The notes beneath the pieces were generated by a model. It did not search any database, was not told the origin of the DNA, and saw only the letters and a program-made list of their open reading frames with translations. Made by a program: the position numbers and the translations under genes. Source: JBMOMT01 sp049324835 (lineage in GTDB: Bacteria > Chloroflexota > Anaerolineae > CAYNKW01). Taken from it: a DNA stretch of 47,422 nucleotides. Of the stretch, positions 18,387 through 26,409 are shown in pieces (the stretch's first letter is position 1; every line of letters begins with the position of its first letter). The stretch lies in assembly GCA_049324835.1 (NCBI GenBank), contig JBMOMT010000066.1, positions 1 to 47,422 on the forward strand, in the 5' to 3' direction.

Positions 18387-20393
18387 ATGGAGGACGCGAT
18401 GACGCCCCCCCTGGCCTACCTCGACTTTGACCTGACCATCGAACGCGGCGCTGGCCGTGACTATCCGCTGCGCCTCGACTCGCCGGCCGGCCAGGCGCGC
18501 GAGACCTTTCGCCTGCCCTTCGACAGCCTGCAACTGAAGAACGCCCTGCTGCAATTGCAGAACGCCCTCCTGCGCTCCGGTGGCCGGCGGCGCAAGGTGT
18601 TGAGCGCCGGACAGCAGGCCGTGCAGGATTTTGGCGGCAAGCTGTTCGACGCGCTCATCTGCGGCGAGGTGCGTTCTTGTTTTGACGTGAGCCGCCTCAA
18701 GGCCGAAAGCGAAGGCCAGGGGTTGCGCCTCCGGCTGCGCATTGACCCGCCGGAACTGATTGCCCTGCCCTGGGAGTACCTCTACGACTGCCGCCGCGAT
18801 GCTTACCTGGTCCTCTCGCGCCACACGCCGGTCGTCCGCTACCTGGAGCTGCCCCGTCCCGCCGGACCGCTGGCCGTGCCGCTGCCGCTGCGCCTGTTGG
18901 CTGTCATCGCCAACCCGACCGATACACTGCCTCTGGACGCCGACCGCGAGCGCGAGCGGATCGAAACGGCGCTGAGATCGTTGGTCAGCACCGGCTGCGT
19001 GGACATCCACTGGCTCTCGCCGCCCACCTGGCGCGAGCTGCAGCGCGTCCTCCGCCCGGCTCCGGGACGCAGCCCCTACCACATCCTGCATTTCGTCGGC
19101 CACGGCGAGTTCGACCGGCTGCGCGAGGAAGGCGAGCTGATCCTGGAGAACGAGCAACACCGCGCCGACCGGCTGCCGGCCGGCAAGCTGGCCCGCCTGC
19201 TGGCCGATCACCTCTCGCTGCGCCTGGCCGTGCTCAACGCCTGCGAGAGCGCGTATTTGGAGGGCAACGACCCCTTTGCCAGCGCCGCCGCCACGCTGGT
19301 GCACGCCGGCCTCCCGGCGGTGGTGGCCATGCAGTTCGAGATCACCGACGACGCGGCGGTCGAGTTCTCCCGCACCTTTTACGAGAGCCTGGCCGATAAC
19401 CTGCCCGTTGACGCCGCCCTGGCCGAGGCGCGCAAAGCCATAGACCTGGCGGCGCCCAACAGCGTCGAGTGGGGCACGCCGGTGCTCTACACCCACGCCC
19501 CGAATGGGCAAATCTTTGACCTGACCGCCGCGCCGCCCGTGGGGGCTGGTGTTGTGCCTGCCTCCCCGGTTCAGGTTGTCACCCCGCCACCCCCGCCGAA
19601 GCCGAAAGAGTTGCCCAGGGTGCTCACCCTGGAAAAAGCCGGCATCGAGCTGATCCTCATCCCCGCCGGTGAGTTCCTCATGGGCAGCCCCAAAGGGGAA
19701 GGGAGCGGCGACGAACACCCCCAGCACCCTCTTGATCTGCCGGACTATTACCTGGCCCGCACGCCGACCACCAACGCCCAGTTCGCCCGCTTCATCCAGG
19801 ATGGCGGCTACCGCCGCCGGGAATTTTGGACTGAGGCCGGCTGGCGGGTGAAAGAGAAGCAGGGCTGGACGCAGCCGCGCTTTTGGGGCAACGAAAAGTG
19901 GAACGGGCCGCACCTGCCCGTCGTCGGCGTCTCCTGGTACGAGGCGCTGGCCTTCGCCGGCTGGGCCGGCGGGACGCTGCCCAGCGAGGCCGAGTGGGAA
20001 AAAGCGGCAAGCTGGGACCCGCTTGCCGGGCGCAAGCGGCGCTACCCCTGGAGCGACGAATGGGATGCGAAGCGGTGCAATACCGGGGAAGAAGGCCCTG
20101 GCCAGACGACGCCGGTCGGGCGATACTCCCCGGCGGGTGATAGTTTTTACGGCCTGGCCGACATGGCCGGCAACGTGTGGGAGTGGTGCCGCAGCCGCTG
20201 GGTGGATTATCCTTACGACCCCGATGATGGGCGTGAGGACGTGGAAGGCAGTGCCCTCCGGGTGTTGCGTGGCGGCTCGTGGGGCAGCGATCGGAGCTAC
20301 GCACGCTGCGCTGCCCGCGACGGGTACTACCCGCTCAACTCGTCCAGCGGCATCGGGTTTCGTGTGGCGTCCCCCGTTTGTTCTGATTTCTGA
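18387..20393 (+). CDS. CHAT protease domain fused to FGE-sulfatase (C-type-lectin-fold) domain
   Basis: 668 residues; ATG at 18399 is an alternative start. Residues about 100-380 form a CHAT (caspase-like) domain with His239 in HFVGHG and Cys286 in LNACES, the expected catalytic dyad. A proline-rich linker (about 383-410) leads to an FGE-sulfatase/SUMF1 domain (about 420-668) with GEFLMGS, PSEAEWEKAA, MAGNVWEW and RVLRGGSW. The Cys pair that makes formylglycine in true FGE enzymes is absent, so the domain is more likely a binding module. The final segment GGSW...YYPLN...GIGFR matches the layout of variable regions of diversity-generating retroelement targets. No reverse transcriptase is in the window. 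Confidence 0.88.
   Translation: MEDAMTPPLAYLDFDLTIERGAGRDYPLRLDSPAGQARETFRLPFDSLQLKNALLQLQNALLRSGGRRRKVLSAGQQAVQDFGGKLFDALICGEVRSCFDVSRLKAESEGQGLRLRLRIDPPELIALPWEYLYDCRRDAYLVLSRHTPVVRYLELPRPAGPLAVPLPLRLLAVIANPTDTLPLDADRERERIETALRSLVSTGCVDIHWLSPPTWRELQRVLRPAPGRSPYHILHFVGHGEFDRLREEGELILENEQHRADRLPAGKLARLLADHLSLRLAVLNACESAYLEGNDPFASAAATLVHAGLPAVVAMQFEITDDAAVEFSRTFYESLADNLPVDAALAEARKAIDLAAPNSVEWGTPVLYTHAPNGQIFDLTAAPPVGAGVVPASPVQVVTPPPPPKPKELPRVLTLEKAGIELILIPAGEFLMGSPKGEGSGDEHPQHPLDLPDYYLARTPTTNAQFARFIQDGGYRRREFWTEAGWRVKEKQGWTQPRFWGNEKWNGPHLPVVGVSWYEALAFAGWAGGTLPSEAEWEKAASWDPLAGRKRRYPWSDEWDAKRCNTGEEGPGQTTPVGRYSPAGDSFYGLADMAGNVWEWCRSRWVDYPYDPDDGREDVEGSALRVLRGGSWGSDRSYARCAARDGYYPLNSSSGIGFRVASPVCSDF
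20283..20351 (+). other. Possible DGR-type variable region at the 3' end of the CHAT-FGE gene
   Basis: Residues 633-655 lie between the invariant LRGGSW and GIGFR. At the sites where DGR templates usually carry AAC or AAT codons this gene has mostly NNC codons (GGC, AGC, TAC, GCC, GAC, CTC, TCC and so on) giving Gly, Ser, Asp, Tyr, Ala, Leu, which is what A-to-N mutagenesis would produce. This is an inference; the template copy and the reverse transcriptase are not in the window. Confidence 0.4.
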
Positions 20394-20827
20394 ACTGCTG
20401 GATTCTGGTTTCTGAGTTCTGCGCGCCTGCCCTGAGCGAAGCCGAAGGGAGCGCAGTCGAAGGGAGCGCAGCCGAAGGGAGCGAAGCCCTGTCCTGAGAC
20501 TTCGCCGGGCTCAGTCGAGGCGCCCGTTGAAGAGGAGCGCCCCGGTGAAATCCGCGCGGAGCGCGGTCGCCGCTGGAGCCAGTTTTATACTATCACGAAA
20601 TGACCTCAGACCTCAAGCCTGGCGGAGGTCTCCAACCTGCGTTGGGCTTGCCCGCTTGATACGACAGCCGCACACGGTTGCTTGATTAACGCGCCCCAAA
20701 TACCCTCAACAAGTCGAGGAATCCGGACCTTTGGCAGGCTGGCTCCTCTCGATAGTCCCCATGCCGTAGGGTCGAGAACTTGGGAAACCTCCGAGGCCCG
20801 ATCGGCTGAATGGTAAGAGTCTCCCTC
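20394..20827. other. Gene-free stretch with simple repeats
   Basis: No convincing gene. Just after the CHAT-FGE stop, TTCTG(A/G) recurs five times (about 20378-20421), then a 15-bp tandem repeat (20435-20489). The rest up to the PadR promoter shows no terminator with a T-run and no clear hairpin; short open frames here lack ribosome sites. Confidence 0.6.
20435..20489 (+). repeat. 15-bp tandem repeat AGCGMAGYCGAAGGG
   Basis: Three full units of AGCG(A/C)AG(C/T)CGAAGGG plus a partial fourth. The reverse complement of the same word occurs in frame inside the aconitase gene at 39594-39620, showing a dispersed family. Confidence 0.85.
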
Positions 20828-20856
20828 TTGACAAACTCGTCCGACCGTGCTACAAT
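20828..20856 (+). promoter_or_regulatory. Promoter of the PadR-like gene
   Basis: TTGACA, 17 bp, TACAAT. It is followed at once by a repeated GGTAGTATA element that would sit over the transcription start. Confidence 0.85.
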
Positions 20857-20882
20857 GGTAGTATATAACCATAGGTAGTATA
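20857..20882 (+). promoter_or_regulatory. Putative operator: direct repeat GGTAGTATA over the start site
   Basis: GGTAGTATA at 20857-20865 and again at 20874-20882, 17 bp apart, next to the -10 box; the first also forms an imperfect palindrome ending in AACC. PadR proteins commonly repress their own promoters, so autoregulation is likely. Confidence 0.5.
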
Positions 20883-20908
20883 CATCCATCGCATCTCTCG
20901 GAGAAAGC

Positions 20909-21286
20909 ATGAACGAACACGAGTTGACGGCCCTGCTGGAACAATGGGAAGGCGTCTACAAAAAGGGCCTGCTGACTTTTTGGGTGCTGCTGCTGCTCCA
21001 CGAGCGGCCCATGTACGCCTTTGAAATGGGCCAGTCGCTGGCCGCGGTGAGCCAGGGCGCGATGGCCGCCGACGAGCGCAGCCTCTACCGCGCTCTGCGC
21101 CGCTTCGAGCGGGTGGGGTTTGTGGAGAGTGAGTGGCGAGATTCAGACGTCGGCCCGCCGCGACGCTATTACCGCCTGAGCGCGTTGGGGCGCGAGCTGC
21201 TGCGCCGTTTCGCCCAACGTAACATCCTGCTGTTTCAAGCGCCCGAGATCGCCGCGCGTCTGGTCAGGCTTGAAGGCGATGAATAA
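20909..21286 (+). CDS. PadR-like winged-helix transcriptional regulator
   Basis: 125 residues. The N-terminal helices GLLTFWVLLLLHERPMYAFEMGQSL and the wing RRYYRLSALGRELL match the PadR layout (helix-turn-helix reading AADERSLYRALRRFERVGFV, then PPRRYYRLS). The usual C-terminal helix is short, so dimerisation would be of the PadR-s1 type. CGGAGAAAGC precedes the ATG. A strong promoter and a repeated operator-like element lie upstream. The regulated target could be itself, as no transporter gene follows; the next gene (gmd) begins 69 bp later on the same strand. PadR ligands are typically small lipophilic or aromatic compounds. Confidence 0.8.
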   Translation: MNEHELTALLEQWEGVYKKGLLTFWVLLLLHERPMYAFEMGQSLAAVSQGAMAADERSLYRALRRFERVGFVESEWRDSDVGPPRRYYRLSALGRELLRRFAQRNILLFQAPEIAARLVRLEGDE

Positions 21287-21355
21287 ACTCACGTGCAGGG
21301 CGTGTTCTGTTCACGCTTTACGCCATACGCATCACGTTTCACACAGGAGGTTCCT

Positions 21356-22330
21356 ATGCCCAAGGCACTCATCACCGGCATCACCGGTCAGGATGGCTCT
21401 TACCTGGCCGAGTTTTTACTGGACCAGGGCTACGAGGTGATCGGCATGGTGCGCCGGTCGAGCACGGTGAACTTTGAGCGCATCCGCCACATCCAAAACA
21501 AGATCACACTCGTGCCCGGCGATCTGCTGGACCAGATGTCGCTGTATACCATCCTGAACGAGCACCGGCCTCAGGAGGTCTACAACCTGGCGGCGCAGTC
21601 CTTCGTGCCCACCTCGTGGGGGCAGCCGGTGTTCACCGGCGAGGTCACCGCCCTGGGTGTGACCCGCCTGCTGGATGCCGTCCGCATGGTCGATCCGGGC
21701 ATCCGCTTTTATCAGGCCTCGACGAGTGAGATGTTTGGCAAGGTGCGCGAGGTGCCCCAAAAAGAGACGACGCCCTTTTACCCGCGCTCGCCCTACGGCG
21801 TGGCCAAAGTGTACGCCCATTGGATCACGGTCAACTACCGCGAGAGTTACGGGTTGTTCGCCTGCTCCGGCATTCTGTTCAACCACGAGTCGCCCCGCCG
21901 CGGTCTGGAGTTCCTGCCGCGCAAAGTGAGCCACGGCGTGGCGCGCATCAAGCTGGGGCTGGCCAAAAAACTGCGCCTGGGCAACCTCGATGCCCGCCGT
22001 GACTGGGGCTACGCCGGCGATTACGTGCGCGCCATGTGGCTCATGCTCCAGCAAGACACCGCCGACGATTACGTGATCGGCACCGGCCAGACGTACAGCG
22101 TGCGTGAATTGTGCCGGGTGGCCTTTGAGCACGTGGGCCTCAACTGGGAGGAGCACGTGATCGTCGATCCACGGTTTGTGCGGCCGGCCGAGGTGGACCT
22201 GCTGGTGGGGGATGCCTCAAAAGCGCGGCAGTCGCTGGGCTGGGAGCCGGAGGTTTCTTTTGAGGAGCTGATCGCGATGATGGTCGAGGCCGATCTGAGG
22301 GTGTTGCAGGCTGAGGCGTTGTTTCCGTAA
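21356..22330 (+). CDS. gmd: GDP-mannose 4,6-dehydratase
   Basis: 324 residues from ATG 21356, chosen for AGGAGG five bases upstream; the open frame runs on to 21293 without a site. An extended short-chain dehydrogenase: TGITGQDGSYLAE is the NAD(P)-binding glycine motif, the catalytic Ser/Thr is in STSEMFGK and Tyr/Lys in SPYGVAK, and FNHESPRRG is a GMD hallmark. It converts GDP-D-mannose to GDP-4-keto-6-deoxymannose, the precursor of GDP-fucose, rhamnose and related sugars for glycans. No partner sugar enzymes are adjacent. Its stop is 5 bp from the stop of the convergent amrS gene. Confidence 0.95.
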   Translation: MPKALITGITGQDGSYLAEFLLDQGYEVIGMVRRSSTVNFERIRHIQNKITLVPGDLLDQMSLYTILNEHRPQEVYNLAAQSFVPTSWGQPVFTGEVTALGVTRLLDAVRMVDPGIRFYQASTSEMFGKVREVPQKETTPFYPRSPYGVAKVYAHWITVNYRESYGLFACSGILFNHESPRRGLEFLPRKVSHGVARIKLGLAKKLRLGNLDARRDWGYAGDYVRAMWLMLQQDTADDYVIGTGQTYSVRELCRVAFEHVGLNWEEHVIVDPRFVRPAEVDLLVGDASKARQSLGWEPEVSFEELIAMMVEADLRVLQAEALFP

Positions 22331-22335
22331 GAAGC

Positions 22336-23355
22336 TCATGTACCGACAACGGCCAGCGCCTCGCCACAAGCGGGGCAGTGGTTGCCGTTCACCAGTTTGT
22401 TGCGGATGCGGTAGCCGAATCGCTCGATGGCCACAGCGCCACAGGCCGGGCAGCGGGTGTGATCGTAGGGGTCGCCGGGGACGTTGCCGGCATAGACGTA
22501 GCGCAACCCGGCCTGGTAGCCGATCTCGACGGCGTGATGGATGCTGCTTACCGGCGTGGGCGGGTGATCGCGCATTTTGTAGTCGGGGTGAAAGCGTGAG
22601 ATATGCCAGGGGATGTCCGGATCGAGCGCGGCCAGCCAGGCGGCCAGATCGCGCAGCTCGGCTTCAGCGTCGTTCTCGCCGGGGATGAGCAGCGTGGTCA
22701 CTTCGATCCACACTCCCATGGCGTGCATGGTGGCGATGTTATCCAGAACGGGTTGCAATCGCCCGCCGCAGACCTGCCTGTAAAAGCGGTCGGTGAAAGC
22801 TTTGAGATCGACGTTGGCGGCGTGCAGGTCGCTGCCGATGGCCTCTAGCATCTCGGGCGTCATGTAGCCGTTGGTCACCAAGATGTTTTTGATGCCTTGC
22901 TGCGAGGCCAATCGGGCGGTATCGCTGGCATACTCGAAAAAGATGGTCGGTTCGGTGTAGGTATAGGCGATGGTGGCGCAGCCGTAGCTTGTCGCCAGTG
23001 TCACGATGGTTTCCGGTGAAAGGTTACGGGCCTGGCGCTGCCAGCCTTTGCCGCCCTCCTTCGAAAGCTGCGAGATATCGGCGTTCTGGCAGAACTGGCA
23101 GGAAAAGTTGCAGCCCACCGTGGCGATAGACAAAGCCGTTGCGCCTGGGTAAAAGTGGTACAATGGCTTTTTTTCGATAGGATCGACTGCCGCCGAGATG
23201 GACTGGCCGTAGACCAGGGTGTACAGCGTGCCGTCGCGGTTCTCTCGCACGGCGCAGATACCTGTTTGGCCGGGGCGAATCTTGCAGCGATGGGCGCACA
23301 GATCGCAGCGCACGGCGCCGTCGTCCAGCTTTTGGTACAGCATGGCTTCGTGCAT
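22336..23355 (-). CDS. amrS: AmmeMemoRadiSam-system radical SAM enzyme
   Basis: 339 residues from ATG 23355 with GGAGG six bases upstream. An N-terminal zinc-like CDLCAHRC motif precedes the radical SAM motif CNFSCQFC, which binds the [4Fe-4S] cluster. The order CAVREN...PIEKKPLYHFYPG is typical of AmrS, the member of the AmmeMemoRadiSam trio related to pyruvate-formate-lyase activases. A C-terminal four-Cys cluster (CPACG...CPACGEAL) is present. The Amme (AMMECR1) and Memo partners are not in the window. It is last of a three-gene operon with cinA and a DUF6504-like gene. The family is recognisable; the reaction is not established. Confidence 0.88.
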   Translation of the reverse strand: MHEAMLYQKLDDGAVRCDLCAHRCKIRPGQTGICAVRENRDGTLYTLVYGQSISAAVDPIEKKPLYHFYPGATALSIATVGCNFSCQFCQNADISQLSKEGGKGWQRQARNLSPETIVTLATSYGCATIAYTYTEPTIFFEYASDTARLASQQGIKNILVTNGYMTPEMLEAIGSDLHAANVDLKAFTDRFYRQVCGGRLQPVLDNIATMHAMGVWIEVTTLLIPGENDAEAELRDLAAWLAALDPDIPWHISRFHPDYKMRDHPPTPVSSIHHAVEIGYQAGLRYVYAGNVPGDPYDHTRCPACGAVAIERFGYRIRNKLVNGNHCPACGEALAVVGT

Positions 23356-23372
23356 CGTTGGCCTCCTTTTGT

Positions 23373-23633
23373 TCAGGTGGCGAGATCGCACTCCCAGGTA
23401 CGAATCACTCGCCAGCACCCCGCGTCGACGTGGTGAACCAGCTCAAACCGGTTGCCCCCGGCAGTTGCGATCAGATAGTGGCGCGCGATGCCGCCATCTT
23501 TTTTTTCTTCCCACTGCCGGCCCAGATCGGTGATGGCCACACGCTGTCCTGCCCACGTCAGAGCTCGCGGCGTTGGCCTGCCGTCTGGGTTCAGATGCAG
23601 CTCCACCGTGACCGGTTGATCCACGAATCTCAT
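23373..23633 (-). CDS. Small DUF6504-like protein
   Basis: 86 residues from ATG 23633, which overlaps the cinA stop as ATGA; a TTG nine bases earlier is the only alternative. The sequence begins MRFVDQPVTVELHLNPDGRP and continues with ALTWAGQRVAITDLGRQWEE and a Trp-rich C-terminus (CWRVIRTWEC), matching the small beta-rich DUF6504 family found near DNA repair and polymerase genes in some bacteria. Function unknown. The overlap indicates translational coupling to cinA; the amrS start is 17 bp downstream. Confidence 0.65.
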   Translation of the reverse strand: MRFVDQPVTVELHLNPDGRPTPRALTWAGQRVAITDLGRQWEEKKDGGIARHYLIATAGGNRFELVHHVDAGCWRVIRTWECDLAT

Positions 23634-24127
23634 TTTGACCAACTTTCCAGGTACTGTAGCAGCATGGTCAGAGCGGCATCGGCTGAGGCGGCTTTGTTGC
23701 CCTGCCGATCGTGAGGCCAGACGTATCGCTCGCAGCGTTCTGTGTCGCGGGCCGAGAGTGCGATGAAAACCAGGCCCACCGGCTTTTGCGGCAGGCCACC
23801 TCCGGGGCCGGCAATGCCTGTCACAGAAATTCCCACATCGGCCAGCAGCAGCCGTCGCACGCCGTGCGCCATCTCGCGGGCCGTTTCTTCGCTCACCGCG
23901 CCGTGATCGTAGAGGGTCTCGTGGCGCACGCCCAGTATACGCTCCTTGGCCTCGTAGGCATAGGCCACCACGCCGCCGATAAAGTAGGCCGAGCTGCCCG
24001 GCACGTTGGTGATGCGATGGCCGAGCAGGCCGCCTGTGCAGGACTCGGCCAGGGCGAGTGTGAGGCCCTGTTGGGTGAGCAACTCACCCACTTTTTCTTC
24101 GGGCGAGGATGCATCTGTTCGATTCAT
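23630..24127 (-). CDS. pncC: CinA C-terminal domain, nicotinamide-nucleotide amidase
   Basis: 165 residues from ATG 24127, the length of stand-alone PncC/YgaD proteins. Motifs: ALAESCTGGLLGHRITNVPGSS (catalytic Ser in AESCTGG), VVAYAYEAKERILGV and SVTGIAGPGGG with PVGLVFIAL. The family hydrolyses nicotinamide mononucleotide to nicotinate mononucleotide, recycling NAD. The N-terminal MoaB-like half of full CinA is absent. GCGGAG precedes the ATG. A promoter lies at 24174-24202. It heads an operon with DUF6504-like and amrS genes. Confidence 0.93.
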   Translation of the reverse strand: MNRTDASSPEEKVGELLTQQGLTLALAESCTGGLLGHRITNVPGSSAYFIGGVVAYAYEAKERILGVRHETLYDHGAVSEETAREMAHGVRRLLLADVGISVTGIAGPGGGLPQKPVGLVFIALSARDTERCERYVWPHDRQGNKAASADAALTMLLQYLESWSK

Positions 24128-24173
24128 GGTTTTGTCTCCGCTCTGCTCCCGGTTGTCTGTGTTGCCGACCCCC

Positions 24174-24202
24174 ATTTTATCACAGGTCTGGGCCAGGTTC
24201 AA
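24174..24202 (-). promoter_or_regulatory. Promoter of the pncC operon
   Basis: TTGAAC, 17 bp, TAAAAT on the minus strand, about 47 bp before ATG 24127. The longer open frame to 24379 would begin upstream of it and is therefore not used. Confidence 0.6.
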
Positions 24203-24239
24203 GTCATTGTGGCATGTGTCCGGTGGAACGAAAACGACA

Positions 24240-24275
24240 GCGGGGTCCCTCAGCGTCTTCGCCAAAGGACCCCGC
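24240..24275. other. Hairpin in the ricT-pncC gap
   Basis: A 9-bp perfect stem (GCGGGGTCC / GGACCCCGC) with an 18-base loop, followed on the minus strand by GTCGTTTTCG. It may be a second terminator for the operon that ends at ricT. Confidence 0.4.
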
Positions 24276-24312
24276 CGCAAAGGGGGAGGAAGGTCTATGG
24301 TTGTCATTAAGA

Positions 24313-24342
24313 CGAAAAAAGACGGGCAAAGGTTCCCGTCTT
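24313..24342 (-). terminator. Rho-independent terminator of the holB-ricT operon
   Basis: On the minus strand AAGACGGG-loop-CCCGTCTT followed by TTTTTTCG. It lies about 110 bases beyond the ricT stop. The 24128-24453 gap otherwise holds only the pncC promoter and another hairpin. Confidence 0.8.
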
Positions 24343-24453
24343 GGGTCAAGCAAAAGGTGCGACGTATAGGCTGGCACAATTTCAGTGACGTCTGAGCACA
24401 GATTTTAAACCGGCTGCTCTGGATGGCAGGCGCGCCGCGCCTGAGCGTCCATT

Positions 24454-25290
24454 CTATTTACGCCGTCGGCTGCTTTTGGGGGCCGCCTGGAGTGGGTGAC
24501 TGATGTCAGTCGCCGATACCTCCACCGTGGCGCCGGTTTCCAACTCGACGATGAGCGTTTCTTTGATCACGTTGACCTCTTGCACCTGACCAGGGCCAAA
24601 CTCGGTTCGAACTTTATTACCCTGTCGGGGGAGCCTGTTTTTGGTCTGAAGGTAATGATCGTTTTCGTAGCTCAGGCAGCACAGCAGCCGTCCGCAAGAG
24701 CCGGAAATCTCCATCGGGCTGAGGGGCAGGTTCTGTTGTTTGGCCATCTTGATCGAGATGGGGGTGAATTCGGTGAGGTGGCTCACACAGCATGCTTCCC
24801 GGCCGCAGCTTCCCAAGCCGCCGATCAGCTTGACCTCGTCTCGGACGCCGATCTGGCGTAATTCAATGCGGGCCTTGAAGGTGTTGGCCAGATCGCGCAC
24901 CAGTTGCCGAAAATCCACCCGCTTTTCCGAAGCAAAATAAAAGGTGATGTGACTGCCATCAAAGCTGTATTCTGCCTTGATGACTTTCATGGGCAGGCCA
25001 CACTCGGCCACCATGGCGCGGCATTGGGCCAGGGCGGTTTCCTCTTGCTGGAAAAAGGTCTGCATTTGGGTCATGTCCCAGGCCGTCGCCCGGCGCAGGA
25101 TGGTCTTGAGGGGGGCGTTGACTTGGGCATCGGCGATGTCTTGCGGCGGCGTCACCACCCAGCCGGCTTCGGTGCCGCGCGCCGTCTCGACAATGACCCA
25201 GTCGCCGCATTTCAGATCTGTCCATTCATTGGTGGCAAAGTGATACACTTTGCCCACTCGACGAAATCGCACTCCGGTTACGTTGGGCAT
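24454..25290 (-). CDS. ricT: PSP1-domain protein RicT/YaaT
   Basis: 278 residues. The start MPNVTGVRFRRVGKVYHF and the internal GSCGREACCVSHL and GSCGRLLCCLSYE motifs are the PSP1/RicT signature; the Cys residues can ligate an Fe-S cluster in the RicAFT complex. In Bacillus it supports phosphorelay and RNA processing; in this lineage the role is unknown, and its fixed position after holB hints at an ancient link. The start ATG is 30 bp after holB. A Lys/Arg-rich C-terminus (SSRRRK) is likely nucleic-acid facing. Confidence 0.93.
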   Translation of the reverse strand: MPNVTGVRFRRVGKVYHFATNEWTDLKCGDWVIVETARGTEAGWVVTPPQDIADAQVNAPLKTILRRATAWDMTQMQTFFQQEETALAQCRAMVAECGLPMKVIKAEYSFDGSHITFYFASEKRVDFRQLVRDLANTFKARIELRQIGVRDEVKLIGGLGSCGREACCVSHLTEFTPISIKMAKQQNLPLSPMEISGSCGRLLCCLSYENDHYLQTKNRLPRQGNKVRTEFGPGQVQEVNVIKETLIVELETGATVEVSATDISHPLQAAPKSSRRRK

Positions 25291-25320
25291 GGTGTGGTTT
25301 TCCTTACGTCCAGGTAGGTC

Positions 25321-26301
25321 TCATGCCAGCCTGGGCAGTCTGAGCATCAACGCTTCGGCGACCAGGCGCGGGTTGACGTGGCTATCGAGGGCCAAAATGG
25401 CCTGGCGTGTCGCTTCGACGGCCTGCCTGATCTCTTGGGGCGACCACCGATTGGCCTGTTGGCGCAACTGGTCGCTGCGATCCTGGTGGGTCAGCGCCAC
25501 CGTACTGCCGTGGCTCAGCAGCAACAGATCACGCCACCAGGTGAGCCACAGATTAAACGTCTCTCGAAGCGCTGTTGGATCTTGGCTTAACTTGTCGGCG
25601 TGGATGAATCGCTCGGCGCGCCCTTGGGCCAGCAGGGCCTGCAATTCATCCAGTTGTTGCGCCCGGCGGGCCAGTCGCGCCGGATTGCGGGCGGTCTCTA
25701 TGGCCCAGCCCAACCTGCCACCGGAGAGACTGGCCAACAGGGCGGCTTGCTCCGGGACCACCTGCTGCCGTGCCACCAGAGCGCGTTCCACCGCCTGACG
25801 GCCCAGCGGCCGCAGGGGGATGGGCTGGCAGCGCGAGACGATGGTGGGCAGCAGGGCTTCCGGCTCGCTGGCAGTGAGCAATAGAATGGTGTGAGAGGGT
25901 GGTTCCTCCAGCGTTTTGAGCAGCGCGTTGGCTGCTTCGGTGGTGGCACATTCCATCTGGCGCAGGATGTAGACCTTCCAGCGACCCTCCAATGGTGAGA
26001 GGGCTACCTGGTGCTGCAGGGCACGCACCTGATCGATCTTGAGGTAAGCGCCATCAGGTCTGATGATCCGCACGTCGGGGTGGCTGTCGTTGCTCACCAG
26101 GCGGCAGGCGCGGCAAACGCTGCAGGGCCGCTCGTCGGCCGCTGTGTGGGTGCAGTTCAGCGCCTGGGCAAAGGTTCGCGCCAACGTCGTTTTGCCGGTC
26201 TGCGGCGGGCCGGTGATCAGGTAGGCATGGCCCACCCGGTCCTCGGCCAGGCTGCGGCGCAGCAGTGCCACGGCCCATTCGTGTCCAATGATCGTCCACA
26301 T
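25321..26301 (-). CDS. holB: DNA polymerase III delta' subunit
   Basis: 326 residues from ATG 26301; the longer frame to 26607 overlaps the divergent gene's upstream region. A clamp-loader AAA+ ATPase fold is seen with Walker A ITGPPQTGKTTLA and a zinc module (CTHT...CSVCRAC). The KTLEEPPSHTILLLTA stretch and SRCQPIPLRPL (sensor 1, SRC) are standard in delta'. It loads the beta sliding clamp on DNA with the other loader subunits. It is followed by ricT, the usual holB-yaaT order. Usually tmk lies upstream; here the divergent radical SAM gene takes that place. Confidence 0.95.
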   Translation of the reverse strand: MWTIIGHEWAVALLRRSLAEDRVGHAYLITGPPQTGKTTLARTFAQALNCTHTAADERPCSVCRACRLVSNDSHPDVRIIRPDGAYLKIDQVRALQHQVALSPLEGRWKVYILRQMECATTEAANALLKTLEEPPSHTILLLTASEPEALLPTIVSRCQPIPLRPLGRQAVERALVARQQVVPEQAALLASLSGGRLGWAIETARNPARLARRAQQLDELQALLAQGRAERFIHADKLSQDPTALRETFNLWLTWWRDLLLLSHGSTVALTHQDRSDQLRQQANRWSPQEIRQAVEATRQAILALDSHVNPRLVAEALMLRLPRLA

Positions 26302-26339
26302 GGCTTTATTGTACCACAGTTCACGGGCAACTTCAAACT

Positions 26340-26367
26340 TTGCCGAATCGTCTGTCGATGTTATAAT
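26340..26367 (+). promoter_or_regulatory. Candidate promoter of the COG1313-like radical SAM gene
   Basis: TATAAT at 26362-26367; the box 16 bp upstream is TTGCCG. The first ATG in frame after it (26410) is 43 bp away. On the minus strand, a TACAAT lies about 10 bases before the holB start, so the gap is very tight. Confidence 0.4.
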
Positions 26368-26409
26368 GGCTCTGCGGGCAGGATCACTCATCGGGACAGG
26401 ATCGAGACC

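Noticed and set aside
20394..20827. tRNA or small RNA gene
   Set aside because: No cloverleaf, no CCA end, and no promoter/terminator pair could be found in this gap.
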